In this document: positions 34,037-44,284 of the stretch, piece after piece
Layout: every line of letters starts with the position of its first letter
Numbering within the stretch: position 1 is the stretch's first letter
The notes under the pieces: model-generated
What the model saw: only the letters and a program-made list of their open reading frames with translations
What the model was told of the DNA's origin: nothing
The model's database searches: none
Assembly (NCBI GenBank): GCA_900557165.1
Contig: USRS01000001.1
Location: forward strand, 30,280-94,279
DNA: 64,000 nt
Source of the DNA: an uncultured Clostridium sp.
GTDB taxonomy: Bacteria > Bacillota > Clostridia > Peptostreptococcales > Peptostreptococcaceae
Direction: 5' to 3'
Program-made: the position numbers and the translations under genes

Positions 34037-35149
34037 ATGAAGTGTTTACACATTTTGCCTATGGATAAATTGAGTGGTGCTGAAAAATTAGTACTGATAT
34101 TATGCAAAAATATGAAAAACTACGAGCCGATAGTTATTTGTGGGGGAGACACCTTAAGTAATGTGTTTAAGGAAAATGGAATAGAGAGCTATAGCATGAA
34201 TTTTAGTATAAAAAATATTAATTATACACTTTCACAGATAAAAAGAATAATAAAAGAAAATGAAATAAAAGTTATACATGCTCATGATAATAATGCATCT
34301 ATAAATGCTTTATTAGCTAAAAAAATATTTGGCCTTAATGTAAAAATTATATCACATATACATAGTTGTTATCCTTGGCTAAGTAGTACAAATAAAAATA
34401 AAATAATAGATTATTTGTTTAGAAAAAGATATGATCACAATATTGCTTGTGGAAGTACAGTATATGACTTTTATAGAGAAAATACTAACTATGTAAATCA
34501 AAATAATACTTCATCTCTTTCAAATGCAATTGATGTGAGTGAAATTGATAATATAAAAGAAGATACATCACAAATATATAATCAATACAACATACCAAAA
34601 GATAAAATTATTTTAGGTTATGTGGGAAGATTAATAGAACTTAAAGGAATAATACCTTTTATAAAAAAAGTAAAGGAAAATGAAGATAAGTTTCAAGATT
34701 GTAGAATTTTATTAGTTGGTGATGGGCCACAAGAAAAAGAAATAAAATCTCTTATAAAAGAATTAAATTTAGAGTATCTATTTATTTTAACAGGATTTCA
34801 AAGTAATACTTATAAGTTTTATCCAATTATAGATATATTTTTCTTAACATCAAAATATGAAGGGTTACCTATGGTTATTTTGGAGGCGATGACTTTTGAA
34901 ATACCTATAGTATCCATGAATGTGGGAAGTATAAATGAAGTTGTAAAAAATGATTATAATGGATATCTAGTATCTCCACAAGATTATGATGAATTCTTGG
35001 AAAAATTACTAGAACTTAAGGAAAATAAAAAGAGAATTGAAAATTACGGGAAAAAATCTAGAGAAATTATAGAGAAGAATTATAATATTGACGATTATGT
35101 AAAAAAGGTAATCAATATATATGATAAATCATTAAATAATAATTTTTAA
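34037..35149 (+). CDS. Glycosyltransferase family 4
   Basis: A 370-residue GT-B enzyme. MKCLHILPMDKLSGAEKLVL is the N-terminal strand and Gly-rich loop, VIHAHDNNA the acceptor side, LGYVGRLIELKGI the start of the second domain, and TSKYEGLPMVILEAM the EX7E motif. It is preceded by AGGAGGG 9 nt before the chosen ATG; an in-frame start at 34013 has no such site. It extends the repeat unit; donor and acceptor are unknown. Confidence 0.82.
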   Translation: MKCLHILPMDKLSGAEKLVLILCKNMKNYEPIVICGGDTLSNVFKENGIESYSMNFSIKNINYTLSQIKRIIKENEIKVIHAHDNNASINALLAKKIFGLNVKIISHIHSCYPWLSSTNKNKIIDYLFRKRYDHNIACGSTVYDFYRENTNYVNQNNTSSLSNAIDVSEIDNIKEDTSQIYNQYNIPKDKIILGYVGRLIELKGIIPFIKKVKENEDKFQDCRILLVGDGPQEKEIKSLIKELNLEYLFILTGFQSNTYKFYPIIDIFFLTSKYEGLPMVILEAMTFEIPIVSMNVGSINEVVKNDYNGYLVSPQDYDEFLEKLLELKENKKRIENYGKKSREIIEKNYNIDDYVKKVINIYDKSLNNNF

Positions 35150-35163
35150 AAGGAGAAATTATA

Positions 35164-36045
35164 TTGAAAGCTACATTGACAATATTTACACCAGCTTACA
35201 ATAGGGCGTACACTCTTCATAAATGCTATGAAAGTTTAAAAAAACAAACTAATAAGGATTTTGAGTGGTTAATAATTGATGATGGTTCAACTGATAATAC
35301 CAGAGAATTAGTACAATCATGGATTGAAGAAAATCTAATTCCTATAAAATATCATTATCAGAAAAATCAAGGAATGCATGGTGCTCATAATAGTGCATAT
35401 GAACTAATAGATACAACACTTAATGTTTGTATAGATTCAGATGATTATATGCCAGATGATGCTGTAGAAAAAATATTAAAATTTTGGGAAGAAAATCAGT
35501 CAGAAGAGATTGCAGGGATAGCGGCACTAGATGCTTATGAAAGCGGAGAAGTTATAGGAACTACTTTTCCTAAAGATTTAAAAACATCCACATCATTTGA
35601 TATGTATTATAAACATGGTGTTTGTGGAGATAAAAAATTTATTTATAAAACTGAATTAACAAAAAAGTTTCCTTATCCTATATTTGAGGGGGAAAAATAT
35701 GTTGGATTAGCTTATAAATATAGAAAAATAGATTTAACTCATAAGTTAGCACTTATGAATGAAGTAGTATGCATAGTGGAGTATATGGAAGATGGTTCAT
35801 CAAGAAATATGCTAAAACAATATATAAATAATCCAAAAGGTTTTATTTTTTATAGAAAAGAAAATATGAAAAATCCTAATGGAAATTTAAAATATAAATT
35901 CAAAGAATGTGTTCATTATGTATCAAGTAATTTTATAATCAAAAATAGAAAATTTATAAAAGAAAGTCCACTAAGATTATTAACTGTATTGGCAACACCT
36001 GCAGGATTTTGTTTATATAAATATATAACTAAAAAAACAAGATAG
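35164..36045 (+). CDS. Glycosyltransferase family 2
   Basis: A 293-residue GT-A enzyme starting with TTG (AAGGAG 8 nt upstream). It has the family-2 signatures LTIFTPAYNRAYTLHKCYES, IIDDGSTDNT and a metal-binding CIDSDDYM. A C-terminal hydrophobic stretch (RLLTVLATPAGFCLYKYI) may bind the membrane. It is the third transferase in the operon. Confidence 0.85.
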   Translation: MKATLTIFTPAYNRAYTLHKCYESLKKQTNKDFEWLIIDDGSTDNTRELVQSWIEENLIPIKYHYQKNQGMHGAHNSAYELIDTTLNVCIDSDDYMPDDAVEKILKFWEENQSEEIAGIAALDAYESGEVIGTTFPKDLKTSTSFDMYYKHGVCGDKKFIYKTELTKKFPYPIFEGEKYVGLAYKYRKIDLTHKLALMNEVVCIVEYMEDGSSRNMLKQYINNPKGFIFYRKENMKNPNGNLKYKFKECVHYVSSNFIIKNRKFIKESPLRLLTVLATPAGFCLYKYITKKTR

Positions 36046-36075
36046 ATTAAAGATATCTAAGTAAGGAGGCAGAAT

Positions 36076-37125
36076 TTGAAATTATTTGGCTTAACTCTAA
36101 TAATAACATCCATACTAGCGTTAATTGCTAGAGTAATAAAAGAGCAAGATGATAAGCCTAATATGATAATAAGTTTATTTATAGTAATAATACTTGTACT
36201 TGTAGCAGGACTAAGAAATAACATAGGTGATACAGAAGCCTATATAAGTTTATATAATTTAGTTTCAACAGGCTCAGATTTAAGCGGATATGAGTGGGGA
36301 TTTGTATTTATACTCTCAGTATTAAAAAAAATATCACAAGATCCACAGTTTATGATTTTTTCATTGGCAATGATAACAACTGTTATTAATATATGGACTA
36401 TTAGAAAATATTCTAAAGTTTTTGAATTAGAAATATTTATTTATATTGCGGCGGGTTATTTCTTGATAACTATGAATGGAGTTAGACAAGCTCTTGTTGC
36501 ATCCATATTATTTGGTTGTACGAATTTGATTATTAATAATAAATTTAAAATATATTTACCAGTAGTACTTGTTTTAAGCACAATACATACATCAGCTTTA
36601 ATAATGATACCTGTTTACTTCTTAGTAAAAACAGAAGCTTGGTCAGAGAAAATGATGAAAACTATAGTAATAGCAATAGTTGCATTTATATTATTCCAAC
36701 CTTTAATGAATATGGTATTTAGTTTAATAGAAGGAACAAGATATTCTTCATATGAAGAAGTTGTAATGAGTAGTGGAAATGGAGCGAATATAATAAGAGT
36801 TGTACTTGCAGCATTACCTGTAATATTATCTTATATTAAAAGAGATGAATTAAAAGAAGCATGGCCTGAAAGTAATTTATTTGTAAATATGTCTGTAATC
36901 AATTTAATAATTATGGCGTTTTCACTGTTTAACTGGATATTTGCAAGATTTGCTTTTTATTTCCAAATGTATACTTTTATACTACTTCCATTTATAATGA
37001 TTAGATTATTTGAAAAAAGAGATAAAGGTTTAATTTATTATGGGTTTATAGCTTGTTATTTACTATTCTTTTTAATAGAGGAAAATGGCCTTGTATACAA
37101 AAGTAATTTTATTGGAGTATTTTAA
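36076..37125 (+). CDS. EpsG-family polysaccharide polymerase (Wzy role)
   Basis: A 349-residue membrane protein with about ten segments, starting with TTG after AAGGAGG. The EpsG family is recognised by AGLRNNIGDTEAYISLY (about residues 43-59) and MNGVRQALVASI. These proteins polymerise repeat units outside the membrane in a Wzx/Wzy-type pathway. It is the only polymerase candidate in the locus, and the flippase is at 46147. Confidence 0.85.
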   Translation: MKLFGLTLIITSILALIARVIKEQDDKPNMIISLFIVIILVLVAGLRNNIGDTEAYISLYNLVSTGSDLSGYEWGFVFILSVLKKISQDPQFMIFSLAMITTVINIWTIRKYSKVFELEIFIYIAAGYFLITMNGVRQALVASILFGCTNLIINNKFKIYLPVVLVLSTIHTSALIMIPVYFLVKTEAWSEKMMKTIVIAIVAFILFQPLMNMVFSLIEGTRYSSYEEVVMSSGNGANIIRVVLAALPVILSYIKRDELKEAWPESNLFVNMSVINLIIMAFSLFNWIFARFAFYFQMYTFILLPFIMIRLFEKRDKGLIYYGFIACYLLFFLIEENGLVYKSNFIGVF

Positions 37126-37145
37126 AAAATATACGGGAGGAACAA

Positions 37146-37895
37146 ATGGATAGTAGGGAAACTAGAATACCAAAAACTATACATTATTGTTGGTTTGGAA
37201 GAGGAGAAAAACCAGAAATTGTGAAAAAATGTATAGATACTTGGAAAGATAAATTATCAGATTATAAGATAATTGAGTGGAATGAAGATAACTTTGACAT
37301 AAATCAAAATGATTATGTAAAAGAGGCGTATAAAGCTAAAAAATTTGCTTTTGTCAGCGATTATGTTAGGGTATATGCTTTATATAACTATGGTGGTATT
37401 TACTTAGATACAGATGTGGAAGTATTTAAAAGTTTTGATGATGTTTTAGATAACGAATCATTCTGGGGATTTGAACAAAAAAATTATGTGGCAACTAGTA
37501 CTATCGGGTCTTGCAAACATAATAATCTTATAAAGATGTTTTTAGATGCTTATAATGGGAGACAATTTTTAAAAGATGATGGGACTTATGATGATTTGAC
37601 TAATGTTGCAATAATAACAGAAATATTAGAAGGCATAGGGTTAAAAGTTAATGGAAAATATCAAAAAATTGATGGATATGGAACTTTTTATCCTCAAACG
37701 TATTTTTCTCCGTATGATTATATAAATTGCCGATATTTTATAAGTGAAAATACTTATGCTATGCATCATTTTCATAAAAGTTGGCTATCACCAAAATTAA
37801 GATTAAAAAGTAAAATAAAAAAAATAGTGGCCTCTCTTATAGGAGGCGATAATATTTATAAATTAAGAACGTTGATACCTTTTTTAAATGAATAG
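37146..37895 (+). CDS. Glycosyltransferase family 32 (DXD sugar transferase)
   Basis: A 249-residue protein with the GT32/Gly_transf_sug signatures: PKTIHYCWFGRGEKP at the N-terminus and FVSDYVRVYALYNYGG, then IYLDTDVEVF, where DTD is the metal site. It ends with HHFHKSWLSP. Family members transfer galactose, mannose or similar sugars. The next gene's ribosome site overlaps its 3' end. Confidence 0.85.
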   Translation: MDSRETRIPKTIHYCWFGRGEKPEIVKKCIDTWKDKLSDYKIIEWNEDNFDINQNDYVKEAYKAKKFAFVSDYVRVYALYNYGGIYLDTDVEVFKSFDDVLDNESFWGFEQKNYVATSTIGSCKHNNLIKMFLDAYNGRQFLKDDGTYDDLTNVAIITEILEGIGLKVNGKYQKIDGYGTFYPQTYFSPYDYINCRYFISENTYAMHHFHKSWLSPKLRLKSKIKKIVASLIGGDNIYKLRTLIPFLNE

Positions 37896-37908
37896 GAGGG
37901 GTGTATTT

Positions 37909-38523
37909 ATGCTTACTAAGATACTAAAAGTATTAAAAAGTGAGTCAAAACAAAGAGGTTTATATTATTCTTTTATAATGAATTTATCTCAAGTAGTTGG
38001 TATGATGAGAGCTTTATTTTATAAAATAATATATTTTAAAAATATAAAATCATCAGTATTTGTTATGCAATCTAAAAGTAGAATAGAGGTTTTTAATAAA
38101 AAATCTAAGATAAATATAGGTAAGTTTGTATTTATAAGAAAAAATACAACTATAAGAATAGATGGTGATAGTACTTTACATATTGGAGATCATGTTTTTA
38201 TGAATGATAATTGCAATATAAATTGTGCTAATAAAATTTCTATAGGAAGTTATACAAAAATTGCCCCTAATGTGTCCATAAATGACCATGATCATAACTA
38301 CAAAGGTATAGGAGATGAAAACCTTATAAAAGGTGAAGTTATAATTGGGAAAAATGTTTGGATTGGATCTAATTCAGTTATATTAAGAGGAACTATAATC
38401 GAAGATAATGCTGTAGTAGCGGCAGGGAGTATTGTCAAAGGCTATGTAGCAAAGGATAGTGTATTTTTAAACAAAAGAAAAAATATAATAAAATTATATA
38501 AAGAAGAAAAGATATCTAGCTAA
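37909..38523 (+). CDS. Hexapeptide-repeat O-acetyltransferase
   Basis: A 204-residue protein with a left-handed beta-helix (about residues 60-190). SINDHDHNYKG contains the catalytic His of maltose/galactoside-type acetyltransferases, and VWIGSNSVILRGTIIEDNAV is the hexapeptide repeat near the end. It probably acetylates a sugar of the repeat unit. The start at 37909 follows AGGAGGGG; an in-frame ATG at 37888 would overlap the previous gene. Confidence 0.83.
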   Translation: MLTKILKVLKSESKQRGLYYSFIMNLSQVVGMMRALFYKIIYFKNIKSSVFVMQSKSRIEVFNKKSKINIGKFVFIRKNTTIRIDGDSTLHIGDHVFMNDNCNINCANKISIGSYTKIAPNVSINDHDHNYKGIGDENLIKGEVIIGKNVWIGSNSVILRGTIIEDNAVVAAGSIVKGYVAKDSVFLNKRKNIIKLYKEEKISS

Positions 38524-38550
38524 TATAAAGTATTAATGGAGGTTAGTTAA

Positions 38551-39741
38551 ATGAAAAAAGTTTTAGTAGCTTCATTTGACATGGAAGTAGGAGGAGTAGA
38601 AAGAAGTCTTATAAGTATGCTTCATAACTTTGACTACAAATATGATGTAGATTTGATGTTATATAGTCATACAGGAGATTTTATGGATTTACTTCCAAAG
38701 TCTCCAAATTTATTACCAGAAAATAAAAAATATAAAACATTCAGAATGCCTATAGCACAAATAGTAAAACAGGGGAATATACATATGGCTATATCCAGAG
38801 TTTATTCTATATTAGAATCAAAACTTGCAAGTAAAATTAAAGGTTTAGATGAAAGTGTATATGCTCAAATGCAATATATGTGGAAAAACTCTCTTTATTT
38901 TTTACCGAAACATAAAAAAAAGTATGATGTAGCTATAAGTTATTTATGGCCACATTATTTTGTTGCACAAAAAGTAGATGCAAAAGTTAAAATAGCATGG
39001 ATACATACAGATTATTCTAAATTAGAAACAGATATAGAAGTTGATTTAAAAATGTGGGATCAATTTGATTATATAGTGGCAGTTTCACAAGAGTGTAAAA
39101 ATGCCTTTTTAGAGAAATATAATAAATTAAAAGATAAAGTTATTGTAATAGAAAATATAACTTCTCCTATATTTATTGAAACAATGGCTAAAGAAGAGGT
39201 AGAAAATCCACTAAATGATGGAGATTGTTTCAAAATTGTTTCTGTGGCAAGGTTATCTTATGCTAAAGGAATAGACAATGCTGTTAGAGCACTAAAGATA
39301 TTAGTTGACAAAGGATATGACAATATTAAGTGGTATGTAGTAGGGTATGGAGGAGATGAAATTCTTATAAGAAATCTTATAAAAGAAAATGAATTAGAAG
39401 ATAAGTTTATTCTATTAGGGAAAAAAATAAATCCATATCCATATATGAAATCAGCTGATTTATATGTTCAACCATCTAGATATGAAGGTAAGGCTGTTAC
39501 AGTATGCGAAGCTCAAATACTTTCAAAGCCAGTATTAATAACAAATTATACAACAGCGAAAAGCCAGATAAAAGATGGCTTTGATGGATGTATAACAGAA
39601 TTGTCGGTTGAAGGAATTGCTAATGGTATAGAAAAATTATACAAAAATAAAGACTTAAGAGAAAAATTATCAAATAACTGTAAAAACACTAATTATAGTA
39701 ATAAAGATGAGTTACAAAAACTATATGAGTTATTTGTATAG
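38551..39741 (+). CDS. Glycosyltransferase family 4
   Basis: A 396-residue GT-B enzyme with FDMEVGGVERSLISMLHNFD at the N-terminus, AWIHTDYSK in the first domain, VARLSYAKGIDNAV at the domain junction and QPSRYEGKAVTVCEAQ as EX7E. It is clearly paralogous to the protein at 40917 (same N-terminal ERSLIS/EKSLIS block, AWxxxDYK region and QPSRYEG motif). The two genes flank the pyruvyl transferase gene, suggesting an older duplication. Confidence 0.84.
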   Translation: MKKVLVASFDMEVGGVERSLISMLHNFDYKYDVDLMLYSHTGDFMDLLPKSPNLLPENKKYKTFRMPIAQIVKQGNIHMAISRVYSILESKLASKIKGLDESVYAQMQYMWKNSLYFLPKHKKKYDVAISYLWPHYFVAQKVDAKVKIAWIHTDYSKLETDIEVDLKMWDQFDYIVAVSQECKNAFLEKYNKLKDKVIVIENITSPIFIETMAKEEVENPLNDGDCFKIVSVARLSYAKGIDNAVRALKILVDKGYDNIKWYVVGYGGDEILIRNLIKENELEDKFILLGKKINPYPYMKSADLYVQPSRYEGKAVTVCEAQILSKPVLITNYTTAKSQIKDGFDGCITELSVEGIANGIEKLYKNKDLREKLSNNCKNTNYSNKDELQKLYELFV

Positions 39742-39765
39742 TTAGGGGATATTGGAGGACAATAA

Positions 39766-40878
39766 ATGAAAATAAGCACAATAACATGTCATGATGTATA
39801 TAATCATGGGGCATCATTGCAAGCATATGCTCTTATGACTTATTTAAATAATCAAGGTCACAATGTGGAAATTATAGATTATAAACCATATTATATGGGA
39901 AATCTTTATAAATTATCAAATATAGATAATCCTGCTTGGGAAAAAAACTTTATAAGTAAAAGTATATATTTAACATTAAAGTTACCAGGTAGATTGATTT
40001 CATTAAAACGTAAAAAGAATTTTGATGATTTTACAAAAAAATATTTGAATGTAGGAAATTATACATATGAATCAAATGAAGATTTAAAAAGTAATCTTCC
40101 AGACTCGGATATATTTATATGTGGTAGTGATCAAATATGGAATAGTTTACATGCAAATGGTAAAGATCCTGCATTTTATTTGGATTTTGTTCCAAATGAT
40201 AAAGTAAAAGCTGCATATGCTGCTAGTTTTGCAACTGATACTATTTCAGACGAATATAAAATAATGACAAAGTCTTTAGTAGAAAAGTTAGATAAAGTTG
40301 GAGTAAGAGAAGAAAGTGGCGTTAAGATAGTAAAGGATTTAGGTATTGAAAAAGCAGTTAATGTTTTAGATCCTGTGTTTTTATTAGAAAAAGAACAATG
40401 GGATAATATAGCCACTAAGGAATTTAATGAAAAATATATACTTGTATATGATTTTGATAAAAGTTTAGTAATAGAAGCACTAGCAAAAGAGATATCAAAG
40501 AAAAAGGGTTATAAAATTTATACTATAAATGTTGATAAACCTAAATATGCTGATAAATGCTTTAACTTAGATGGTCCAGAAACATTTGTATCTTTAGTAA
40601 AAAATGCACAATTTGTTATATCAAATTCATTCCATGCAGCAGTATTTTCTTTAGTTTATGAAAAAGATTTTGTTATAGTCAATAGAACAGAATCAATAAA
40701 TACTAGAATGAGAGACTTACTGTCTTCATTAACTATAGGAGATAGATTAATAGGCAAAGATTACGATATAAATAAAGTAATCGAAGAAATAAACTATGAT
40801 AATGTAAAACCTATATTAAATGAAAAAATTGATTTTTCAAAGCAATATTTATATGATTTACTATCAATTAAAAAATAA
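39766..40878 (+). CDS. Polysaccharide pyruvyl transferase family protein
   Basis: A 370-residue protein of the CsaB/EpsO family. ITCHDVYNHGASLQAYALM is the N-terminal motif, DIFICGSDQIWN and AAYAASFATD follow, and FVISNSFHAAVFSLVYEK carries the conserved SFHA His. These enzymes transfer pyruvate from phosphoenolpyruvate to a sugar as a ketal, adding a negative charge. It follows the GT4 gene by 24 bp. Confidence 0.86.
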   Translation: MKISTITCHDVYNHGASLQAYALMTYLNNQGHNVEIIDYKPYYMGNLYKLSNIDNPAWEKNFISKSIYLTLKLPGRLISLKRKKNFDDFTKKYLNVGNYTYESNEDLKSNLPDSDIFICGSDQIWNSLHANGKDPAFYLDFVPNDKVKAAYAASFATDTISDEYKIMTKSLVEKLDKVGVREESGVKIVKDLGIEKAVNVLDPVFLLEKEQWDNIATKEFNEKYILVYDFDKSLVIEALAKEISKKKGYKIYTINVDKPKYADKCFNLDGPETFVSLVKNAQFVISNSFHAAVFSLVYEKDFVIVNRTESINTRMRDLLSSLTIGDRLIGKDYDINKVIEEINYDNVKPILNEKIDFSKQYLYDLLSIKK

Positions 40879-40916
40879 AATTAGGTTTTACTTTATAGTA
40901 GAAAGTGAGTTAAATT

Positions 40917-42104
40917 ATGAAGAAAAAAATTTTAATAACTATAGATTCGCTTACTAGTGGTGGTGCTGAAAAAAGTTTAATATCTTTATTAACTTTATTT
41001 GACTATGATAAATATGATGTTGATTTACTTTTATTTTATCAAAGGGGATTATATTTACCATTGATACCAAAAGAAGTTAATGTAATAGAGCCTCCTGGGT
41101 TTTTAAAAAGAATAAATAAAGGAATGAAATCTAATTTAGTACAAGGTGATTTAAAAGCACTATATTTAAGAATGGGTTTATCTATATCATGTAGAAATCC
41201 TTTAATGACTAAAAAATATCATGGAGCACAAATAATTTATAAGTGGCTTAGTAAAGGTATTGAAAATTTAGATAAAGAATATGATGTTGCTATAGCTTAT
41301 AGCCAAGGAATGCCGACTTATTATGTATCACAAAAGGTAAAGGCAAAGAGAAAATTAGCTTGGATGAATATAGATTATAAAGTAGCAGGATATAATAAAG
41401 ATTTTGATATTAAATATTACAATAAATTTGATAAAGTTGTTGCAGTATCACATTCATGTAAAGATGTACTAATAAAAGAAATACCATCTTTAGAAAACAA
41501 AGTAGAAATAATTTACGATATTATATCGAGTAAGTTAATAGAAAATATGGCTAATGAAAAAGGTGGATTTTCAGATGAATTTGATGGTATAAAAATTTTA
41601 ACTATAGGAAGACTTGTTCATCAAAAAGGTTATGAAATGGCAATTGAAGCTGCATATAAGCTAAAACAAGATAAAATTAACTTTAAATGGTATGCAATAG
41701 GTGAAGGTAAATTAAAAGAAAAATTTGAAAATATGATATCTTCGTTAGGACTAGAAAATAATTTTATATTTTTGGGAACATTCCAAAATCCATATACATT
41801 TTTAAAACAAACAGATATATATGTACAACCATCAAGATATGAAGGTTATGGGCTTGTTATAGCTGAAGCTAGAATACTTCAAAAACCTATTGTAGCTACT
41901 GATTTTACAGTAGTTCATAATCAAATTATTGATGGTAAAAATGGTTTGATTTCACAAATGAACTCAGATAGTTTATATAAATGTGTAAAAAGAATGATAG
42001 AAGATGAAAATTTACAAAATCATGTCTGTGAAAACTTAAAAAAAGAAAGTCCGGGAACAGAAGAAGAAATATTTAAAATATATAAATTGATAGAAGGCAA
42101 GTAG
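40917..42104 (+). CDS. Glycosyltransferase family 4
   Basis: A 395-residue GT-B enzyme with TIDSLTSGGAEKSLISLL, AWMNIDYKVAGY, LTIGRLVHQKGYEMAIEA and QPSRYEGYGLVIAEARIL (EX7E). It is paralogous to the protein at 38551. Donor sugar is unknown. Confidence 0.84.
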   Translation: MKKKILITIDSLTSGGAEKSLISLLTLFDYDKYDVDLLLFYQRGLYLPLIPKEVNVIEPPGFLKRINKGMKSNLVQGDLKALYLRMGLSISCRNPLMTKKYHGAQIIYKWLSKGIENLDKEYDVAIAYSQGMPTYYVSQKVKAKRKLAWMNIDYKVAGYNKDFDIKYYNKFDKVVAVSHSCKDVLIKEIPSLENKVEIIYDIISSKLIENMANEKGGFSDEFDGIKILTIGRLVHQKGYEMAIEAAYKLKQDKINFKWYAIGEGKLKEKFENMISSLGLENNFIFLGTFQNPYTFLKQTDIYVQPSRYEGYGLVIAEARILQKPIVATDFTVVHNQIIDGKNGLISQMNSDSLYKCVKRMIEDENLQNHVCENLKKESPGTEEEIFKIYKLIEGK

Positions 42105-42118
42105 TTCAGGAGAGTAAT

Positions 42119-43105
42119 ATGAAAGTAAGTATAATCGTAGCAGCTTATAATATTGAAAACTACATAAAAAGATGTATGGATTCTATAGTCAGCCAAACAT
42201 TTAAAGATATTGAAATAATAGTTGTAAATGATGGTTCAACAGATAATACTTCAAAAATTATAGAAAGCTTTGCAAATAATGATAAAAGAATAAAAACTAT
42301 AGATAAACAAAATGAAGGATTAATAGAAGCTAGAAAATCTGGATTAAAAATAGCATGTGGGGAATATATATTGTTTTTAGATGGAGATGATTGGCTACAT
42401 ACACAAGCAATAGAAAAATTGTATAAAAAAGCAATACAAGATGATTCAGATATAGTTTTATATAATTTTTATTTAGCTTATGATTCTAATAAACTAAAAG
42501 CCCAAAAATCTTTTGAAGAAACAGTAAAATACGAAGATGATTATTTAAAATTATCTCTTACAGGACAAATAGGTGCTAATATATGGGCTAAATTTCTTAG
42601 AAGAGAGTTTTTGATAGACAATAATATAGAATTTGTAAAAGACATTACATATGCAGAAGATGTGGCAACTACTAATTTATTATTTATGTATAGTCCAAAA
42701 GTTTCGACAATCGATGAAAATTTACATTATTATTATCAAAGAGGAAATAGTGTAACTAAGATAGTAGATGAAAGGTTATTTGATATACCAAAGGCGCTAA
42801 ATTTTATAAAATTAAATTTAGAAAAGCAAGGGCTATATGAAAAATATAAAGAAGAATATGGTTATTTATATTATAAACATATATATTTTTATCAAATAAT
42901 TTCTGCTACACATTATATAGATATTCATAAAAAGTTATATAAGATATGGAAATCTACAAAGATTGATATAAGAAATAATAAATACTTCATTGACTTTAAA
43001 GATCAAATGACTAATGGTTTAAAAGTAAAAATAGAAATGTTTGATAGAAGTTATTACTTAGGAGTAGCATATATAAAGTTTAGATCGATATTAAAAAACA
43101 ATTAA
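42119..43105 (+). CDS. Glycosyltransferase family 2
   Basis: A 328-residue GT-A enzyme. VSIIVAAYNIENYIKRCMDS, IIVVNDGSTDNTSKII and FLDGDDWLH define the nucleotide and metal sites. The C-terminal half is typical of capsule transferases of the WcaA type. It lies 14 bp after the GT4 gene, at the end of the first half of the operon and before gmd. Confidence 0.85.
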   Translation: MKVSIIVAAYNIENYIKRCMDSIVSQTFKDIEIIVVNDGSTDNTSKIIESFANNDKRIKTIDKQNEGLIEARKSGLKIACGEYILFLDGDDWLHTQAIEKLYKKAIQDDSDIVLYNFYLAYDSNKLKAQKSFEETVKYEDDYLKLSLTGQIGANIWAKFLRREFLIDNNIEFVKDITYAEDVATTNLLFMYSPKVSTIDENLHYYYQRGNSVTKIVDERLFDIPKALNFIKLNLEKQGLYEKYKEEYGYLYYKHIYFYQIISATHYIDIHKKLYKIWKSTKIDIRNNKYFIDFKDQMTNGLKVKIEMFDRSYYLGVAYIKFRSILKNN

Positions 43106-43124
43106 ATAGAGGGAGAATTTTTAG

Positions 43125-44198
43125 ATGGAAAATAAAAAAGTAGCATTGATAACAGGAATAACAGGACAAGATGGTTCTTATCTAGCAGAACTATTATTAG
43201 AAAAAGGATACGAAGTACATGGAATAATAAGAAGAGCAAGTACTTTTAACACGAAGAGAATAGATCATTTATACCAAGATCCACATGAGGAAAATGTAAG
43301 GTTATTTTTACATTATGGAGATATAACTGATTCAAGTAACTTAAATAGATTAATAGAAAAAATTAGACCAAATGAAATATATAACTTAGCAGCTCAATCT
43401 CATGTTGGAGTATCATTCGATTCACCAGAGTACACTGCTGAAGCGACGGGAGTATCTACACTTAGAATACTAGATGCAATAAGAGAATCTGGAGTTAAAA
43501 CTAAGTTCTATCAAGCATCTACTTCAGAATTATTTGGAGGACTTCCAGATACTGCACCACAATCTGAAAAAACTCCATTTTATCCAAAATCACCATATGG
43601 AGTAGCTAAATTATACTCTTACTGGATAACAGTAAACTATAGAGAATCTTATGATATATTTGCTTGTAACGGAATATTATTCAACCACGAATCACCAAGA
43701 AGAGGTGAAACTTTCGTTACTAGAAAAATAACAAGAGCAGCTGCCGCTATACATTTAGGAATGCAAGATAAATTATACTTAGGAAACCTTGATGCAAAAA
43801 GAGACTGGGGTCATGCTAAAGATTATGTAGAAGGTATGTGGAGAATATTACAACAAGACAAACCTCAAGATTATGTACTTGCAATGAATGAAACTCATAC
43901 AGTTAGAGAATTTGTAGAGTTAGCATTTGCTGAGCTTGGATATGAAATAGAGTGGCAAGGAAGCGGTGTAGATGAAAAAGGTATAGATAAAAATACAGGA
44001 AGAGTACTAGTAGAAGTTGATCCAAGATATTTCAGACCTGCAGAGGTTGAACTATTATGGGGAGATAGCACAAAAGCTAGAACAGAACTTGGATGGGAAC
44101 CTAAATATTCATTTATGGATTTAGTAAAAGAAATGGTTCAATCTGATTTAGAAGAAATGAAAAATGGTGGCGGATATAAATCTAAATTTGAAAACTAA
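43125..44198 (+). CDS. gmd: GDP-mannose 4,6-dehydratase
   Basis: A 357-residue extended SDR enzyme. [20 protein letters not shown] binds [19 protein letters not shown] is specific for Gmd, and STSELFG together with [18 protein letters not shown] gives the Ser and Tyr-x3-Lys of the active site. It makes GDP-4-keto-6-deoxy-mannose, the substrate of the Fcl enzyme encoded next. It has a more moderate codon usage than the flanking transferases. A long palindrome follows it. Confidence 0.95.
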   Translation: MENKKVALITGITGQDGSYLAELLLEKGYEVHGIIRRASTFNTKRIDHLYQDPHEENVRLFLHYGDITDSSNLNRLIEKIRPNEIYNLAAQSHVGVSFDSPEYTAEATGVSTLRILDAIRESGVKTKFYQASTSELFGGLPDTAPQSEKTPFYPKSPYGVAKLYSYWITVNYRESYDIFACNGILFNHESPRRGETFVTRKITRAAAAIHLGMQDKLYLGNLDAKRDWGHAKDYVEGMWRILQQDKPQDYVLAMNETHTVREFVELAFAELGYEIEWQGSGVDEKGIDKNTGRVLVEVDPRYFRPAEVELLWGDSTKARTELGWEPKYSFMDLVKEMVQSDLEEMKNGGGYKSKFEN

Positions 44199-44212
44199 TA
44201 TTATTTAGATAG

Positions 44213-44238
44213 AGCTATTAGAGAATTCTCTAATAGCT
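44213..44238 (+). repeat. 26-bp perfect palindrome between gmd and fcl
   Basis: AGCTATTAGAG and CTCTAATAGCT flank AATT in a completely symmetrical 26-bp sequence. As RNA it forms an 11-bp hairpin with a 4-nt loop. AAATATTTGTT follows, not a clean T-run. It may be a weak terminator or mRNA processing site that sets the gmd/fcl ratio, or a protein-binding site. Confidence 0.75.
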
Positions 44239-44284
44239 AAATATTTGTTAAAAAAATAAAAATATATTACAAGAGGTGAAAAAA

